Origin: an archaeon
GTDB taxonomy: Archaea; Nanobdellota; Nanobdellia; SCGC-AAA011-G17; GW2011-AR18
Reading direction: 5' to 3'
Length of the DNA: 8,288 nt
Assembly: GCA_023245565.1 (NCBI GenBank)
Contig: JAHFKB010000039.1
Span: 1-8,288, forward strand
Shown: positions 6,855-8,288 of the stretch, one piece after another
How positions within the stretch are numbered: position 1 is the first letter of the stretch
How the letters are laid out: the number at the start of each line of letters is the position of its first letter
The notes under the pieces: model-generated
Seen by the model: only the letters and a program-made list of their open reading frames with translations
Told to the model about the DNA's origin: nothing
The model's database searches: none
Translations under genes and position numbers: made by a program

Positions 6855-7194
6855 AGTAATATCTGCTATGAATTTTTCTTCTTCTTTGTATATATGTTGC
6901 AAAAAAATTTTTATTTAATATATCTGTTTCTTCGTTTAAGAAATTAATACCATCATATTTATTATCAAACTGATCAAGAGTAATATCTACATATAATTTA
7001 TGTTTTTTATCATAATTCCAAACATGAAATTCATTATTTGGTAAGTAAAATCCTGCTACTTCTTTTAATCCTAAGTCTTCTCTGATTGCTCTTGCTGCTA
7101 ATTCACATTTATTTTTTGGAAAATCTGGACAGTTTAATTCAAAGTCTTTTCTAATTCTTTCTAGCTCCTGAATATAAGGTAAAATTATTTTCAT
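6817..7194 (-). CDS. Small protein with a possible Cys-His-Asp triad (transglutaminase/papain-like)
   Basis: This 125-residue soluble protein has no signal peptide. Cys30 opens a predicted helix (NKCELAARAIRED), followed by NEFHVWN (His57) and LYVDITLDQF (Asp70). That Cys, His-x-Trp, Asp-x-Thr order and spacing recalls circularly unpermuted transglutaminase/papain-fold hydrolases, where HxW and a D(x)T strand are typical. The fold assignment is my inference from motifs, and an enzyme activity is not established. ATG 7194 lies about 28 bp from a TATA box on the same strand, so translation is probably leaderless. Its last 12 codons and stop overlap the PKD gene in the opposite direction, and its C-terminus is aromatic and basic. 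Divergent from the lipoprotein-like gene at 7303, it may share regulation with it. Confidence 0.75.
   Translation of the reverse strand: MKIILPYIQELERIRKDFELNCPDFPKNKCELAARAIREDLGLKEVAGFYLPNNEFHVWNYDKKHKLYVDITLDQFDNKYDGINFLNEETDILNKNFFATYIQRRRKIHSRYYSIAFGPHFSYFL
6873..6887 (+). terminator. T-rich tract after the PKD gene
   Basis: TTTTTCTTCTTCTTT begins 19 bp after the PKD stop codon. Archaeal RNA polymerase terminates at T-rich stretches, so this could end the plus-strand operon. It lies inside the minus-strand coding region, where it encodes Lys/Arg codons, so the tract may be only coincidental. Confidence 0.3.
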
Positions 7195-7218
7195 TTTTAT
7201 AACATATAGAGAGAGAAA

Positions 7219-7226
7219 ATTATAAG
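7219..7226 (-). promoter_or_regulatory. TATA box of the minus-strand gene
   Basis: On the minus strand this reads CTTATAAT, preceded by a purine-rich stretch. It lies about 28 bp from ATG 7194, the TATA-to-start spacing expected for a leaderless archaeal mRNA. The same octamer serves the divergent gene at 7274-7281. Confidence 0.6.
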
Positions 7227-7233
7227 CTTATTT

Positions 7234-7255
7234 AATAAATAAGATCTAATTTATT
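7234..7255. repeat. 22-bp near-perfect palindrome, candidate operator
   Basis: Arms AATAAAT and ATTTATT flank a central AGATCT; 10 of 11 base pairs match, the exception being the A/A at 7241 and 7248. It lies between the two divergent TATA boxes, 22 bp from the centre of one and 33 bp from the other. That position and symmetry suit a dimeric regulator acting on both genes. The base composition makes chance palindromes more likely, which lowers confidence. Confidence 0.5.
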
Positions 7256-7266
7256 TATTGTAATTA

Positions 7267-7282
7267 CGAAATACTTATAATA
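7267..7282 (+). promoter_or_regulatory. BRE/TATA promoter of the lipoprotein-like gene
   Basis: CGAA (7267-7270, BRE-like) is followed by CTTATAATA (7274-7282). The TATA centre lies about 25 bp before ATG 7303, so the transcript should begin at or next to the start codon (leaderless), which also explains the lack of a Shine-Dalgarno sequence. Confidence 0.65.
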
Positions 7283-7302
7283 TAATTAAGTAATTTTTAC
7301 AG

Positions 7303-7839
7303 ATGAATTTACTGAAAATTTTAGGATTTGTAGCTCTAGGATTGGGTTGTACTAATAGAAATTTACAAGTTAAACCTGATAAATTAGAAGAAAAAGATGT
7401 TATTAATTGTTATGATAATCCTGGTAAATATTCTGAGGAAAATGAAACTATTGCATATTGTGAAGGACAATTAAAAGATGGAAGAAGAATTACATTTAAA
7501 ACAAACATAATTGAAACTTATAATTTAAGGTATGTTGTAGATTCATTAAATTTATTTTATAGAAATGGTTTGTTAGAAAGTTATATTGACCCAAATAATG
7601 GTTTAGGTTTTGCTAAATGTGGTGAATTACAAGGCTCATTATATTCACAAATGGTTCAAACAAATAATTTATGTGAACCTGCTTCTAAAAATTCTCCTGT
7701 TGATTATTTAATAAAATATCAAATATCTCCGAAGGGTGCTTTTCTTGAAGCTAAAGAAGCCAATGATTGGGAAACTGAAGAATATCTTAATATAAGAAAA
7801 ATAATATTCCCAAATGTACCTTATGGTCCTTGGGAATAA
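7303..7839 (+). CDS. Small secreted, lipoprotein-like protein of unknown function
   Basis: This 178-residue protein begins with a short hydrophobic segment (3-15) ending in GLGC (Cys16) followed by polar TNRN. It resembles a lipobox, but Gly occupies the -3 position where Leu/Val is usual, and only one Lys precedes the hydrophobic core, so lipid attachment is uncertain. The mature part is mixed alpha/beta and acidic, with four further cysteines (36, 53, 106, 124) that could form two disulfides, consistent with export. No family is recognised. It has its own promoter, is divergent from the minus-strand triad gene across a palindrome, and is followed by a T-rich hairpin and the tRNA-Gly promoter, so it is probably monocistronic. 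Confidence 0.8.
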   Translation: MNLLKILGFVALGLGCTNRNLQVKPDKLEEKDVINCYDNPGKYSEENETIAYCEGQLKDGRRITFKTNIIETYNLRYVVDSLNLFYRNGLLESYIDPNNGLGFAKCGELQGSLYSQMVQTNNLCEPASKNSPVDYLIKYQISPKGAFLEAKEANDWETEEYLNIRKIIFPNVPYGPWE

Positions 7840-7854
7840 GAGTTTTTTATTCTC
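7832..7854 (+). terminator. Hairpin with T run at the end of the lipoprotein-like gene
   Basis: GGGAATAAGA pairs with TTTTTATTCTC-like bases across a tiny loop (about 10 bp including G-T pairs), with six T at 7843-7848. The stem includes the TAA stop (7837-7839). Archaeal termination needs mainly the T run; the hairpin may be incidental. Confidence 0.4.
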
Positions 7855-7868
7855 GAAAGCTTTATAAC
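7854..7868 (+). promoter_or_regulatory. Strong BRE/TATA promoter of tRNA-Gly
   Basis: CGAAAGCTTTATAAC is close to the best archaeal tRNA promoters: BRE CGAAA (7854-7858) joined to TATA TTTATAA (7861-7867). The TATA centre is about 28 bp before the tRNA 5' end at 7893, predicting a leader of only a few nt. It is the only clear promoter upstream of the following deacetylase gene. Confidence 0.85.
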
Positions 7869-7892
7869 TTTAATTTGGGGGTTTAAACTAAT

Positions 7893-7976
7893 GCACCAGT
7901 GATGCAATGGTAGCATGAGAGCCTTCCATTAAATAGTAGAAAGCTCTTCATCCGGGTTCAAATCCCGGCTGGTGCA
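7893..7976 (+). tRNA. tRNA-Gly (anticodon TCC) with a 13-nt intron
   Basis: All four stems are perfect: acceptor GCACCAG (7893-7899) with CTGGTGC (7969-7975), D stem ATGC/GCAT around AATGGTA, anticodon stem AGAGC (7918-7922) with GCTCT (7943-7947), and T stem CCGGG/CCCGG around TTCAAAT. The 20-nt anticodon loop reduces to CTTCCAA, the usual tRNA-Gly loop, when 13 nt at 7929-7941 are removed. The anticodon is TCC (7925-7927), reading GGA. The discriminator is A73 (7976), and CCA is not encoded. The mature form is 71 nt before CCA addition. A deacetylase gene starts 9 nt downstream. Confidence 0.95.
7929..7941 (+). other. tRNA-Gly intron, 13 nt, position 37/38
   Basis: The intron TTAAATAGTAGAA lies between A37 (7928) and A38 (7942). 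A bulge-helix-bulge can be drawn with 3-nt bulges CA^T and AA^A, but the 4-bp central helix CTTC/GTAG has one T-T mismatch, so it is weaker than the one in tRNA-Thr. Shifting both cuts by one base gives the same mature tRNA. Confidence 0.8.
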
Positions 7977-7985
7977 CTTATAAAT

Positions 7986-8288
7986 ATGAAAAAAACTAAA
8001 GAAGTTATTCTTGCATTTGGGGCTCATTCTGATGATTTAGAGATTGGAATGGGAGCAGCAATAGCAAAGTTTGCAAAAGATGGCAAGGAAATAATTGGTG
8101 TTATATTTAGCAGTGGAGAGAAAAGCAGTCCTTGGTTAAAGAAAAAATATTTAGTTGAGAGTAGAAGAGAAGAAGCTAAAAATATTGGTGGATTTATTGG
8201 TTGTAAACAAACAGTGTTTTTAGGATTAAAAGATATGAATTTAATGGAAGATATTGAGAGACCTAAAGTAAAATTAGCTTTGAAAAAT
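7986..8288 (+). CDS. PIG-L/LmbE-family deacetylase (3' partial)
   Basis: The first 101 codons are present and the frame is open to the window end. The N-terminus has the family signature GAHSDDLEIGMGA (12-24), equivalent to AHPDDxExGxG, with zinc ligands His14 and Asp17 and catalytic Asp16. SRREEAKNIGG (about 59-69) is the usual S-R-x-x-E-A motif. The later His zinc ligand lies beyond the window. Family members remove N-acetyl groups from GlcNAc-linked compounds; the substrate here is unknown, and a cell-surface glycan is only a guess. ATG 7986 is the first start and lies 9 nt after tRNA-Gly with no Shine-Dalgarno. There is no room for a separate promoter outside the tRNA, so co-transcription from the tRNA promoter or an internal start is implied. 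Confidence 0.9.
   Translation, partial: MKKTKEVILAFGAHSDDLEIGMGAAIAKFAKDGKEIIGVIFSSGEKSSPWLKKKYLVESRREEAKNIGGFIGCKQTVFLGLKDMNLMEDIERPKVKLALKN

Noticed and set aside
6712..6918. 68-codon open frame on the plus strand
   Set aside because: It is an out-of-frame shadow of the PKD protein tail and the opposing minus-strand gene, with Lys/Leu repeats typical of frame-shifted AT-rich coding sequence.
7924..7926. Reading the tRNA-Gly anticodon as TTC (Glu)
   Set aside because: The perfect AGAGC/GCTCT stem sets C7923 as position 32, so positions 34-36 are TCC; the loop CTTCCAA is the usual glycine form.
7977..7985. CTTATAAAT as a promoter for the deacetylase gene
   Set aside because: It directly abuts the ATG, far too close for the archaeal TATA-to-start distance of about 25 bp.

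Overview
The window is very AT-rich and looks like a small-genome archaeon, most likely of the DPANN group (Woesearchaeota/Pacearchaeota-like). The lineage is inferred. Directly visible archaeal traits are a tRNA C56 2'-O-methyltransferase of the archaeal aTrm56 type, two tRNA genes with tiny introns at the canonical 37/38 site, no encoded CCA, BRE/TATA promoters, leaderless gene starts and almost no Shine-Dalgarno sequences. All three stop codons are used, so the standard code applies.

Layout. Bases 2-2083: the 3' part of a large Asn-rich right-handed beta-helix surface protein with a C-terminal membrane anchor; it holds a perfect 120-bp in-frame direct repeat. Bases 2121-6854: a compact co-oriented run of tRNA-Thr(GGT), a helical conserved hypothetical protein, a short adenylate kinase, a SET-domain methyltransferase, aTrm56 (TTG start, 32-nt overlap with the SET gene) and a secreted, membrane-anchored 896-residue PKD-domain protein. 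The protein genes overlap or lie within 13 nt of each other, so one transcript is likely. Bases 6817-7194 (minus strand): a small protein with a possible Cys-His-Asp catalytic triad, overlapping the 3' end of the PKD gene tail to tail. Bases 7195-7302: a divergent intergenic region with two leaderless promoters around a 22-bp near-palindrome, a candidate shared operator. Bases 7303-7839: a small lipoprotein-like secreted protein. Bases 7854-8288: a strong BRE/TATA promoter, tRNA-Gly(TCC), and 9 nt later the start of a PIG-L/LmbE-type deacetylase cut by the window end.

How the genes fit together. Two themes recur: translation and core housekeeping (two tRNAs, a tRNA-modifying enzyme, adenylate kinase) and the cell surface (beta-helix protein, PKD protein, putative lipoprotein, a deacetylase family that often acts on sugar conjugates). 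aTrm56 is expected to modify C56 of tRNAs such as the tRNA-Thr encoded at the head of its own gene run. No mobile element, CRISPR array or complete new defence system was seen. The least explained items are the palindrome-centred divergent pair, the minus-strand triad protein and the intragenic repeat.
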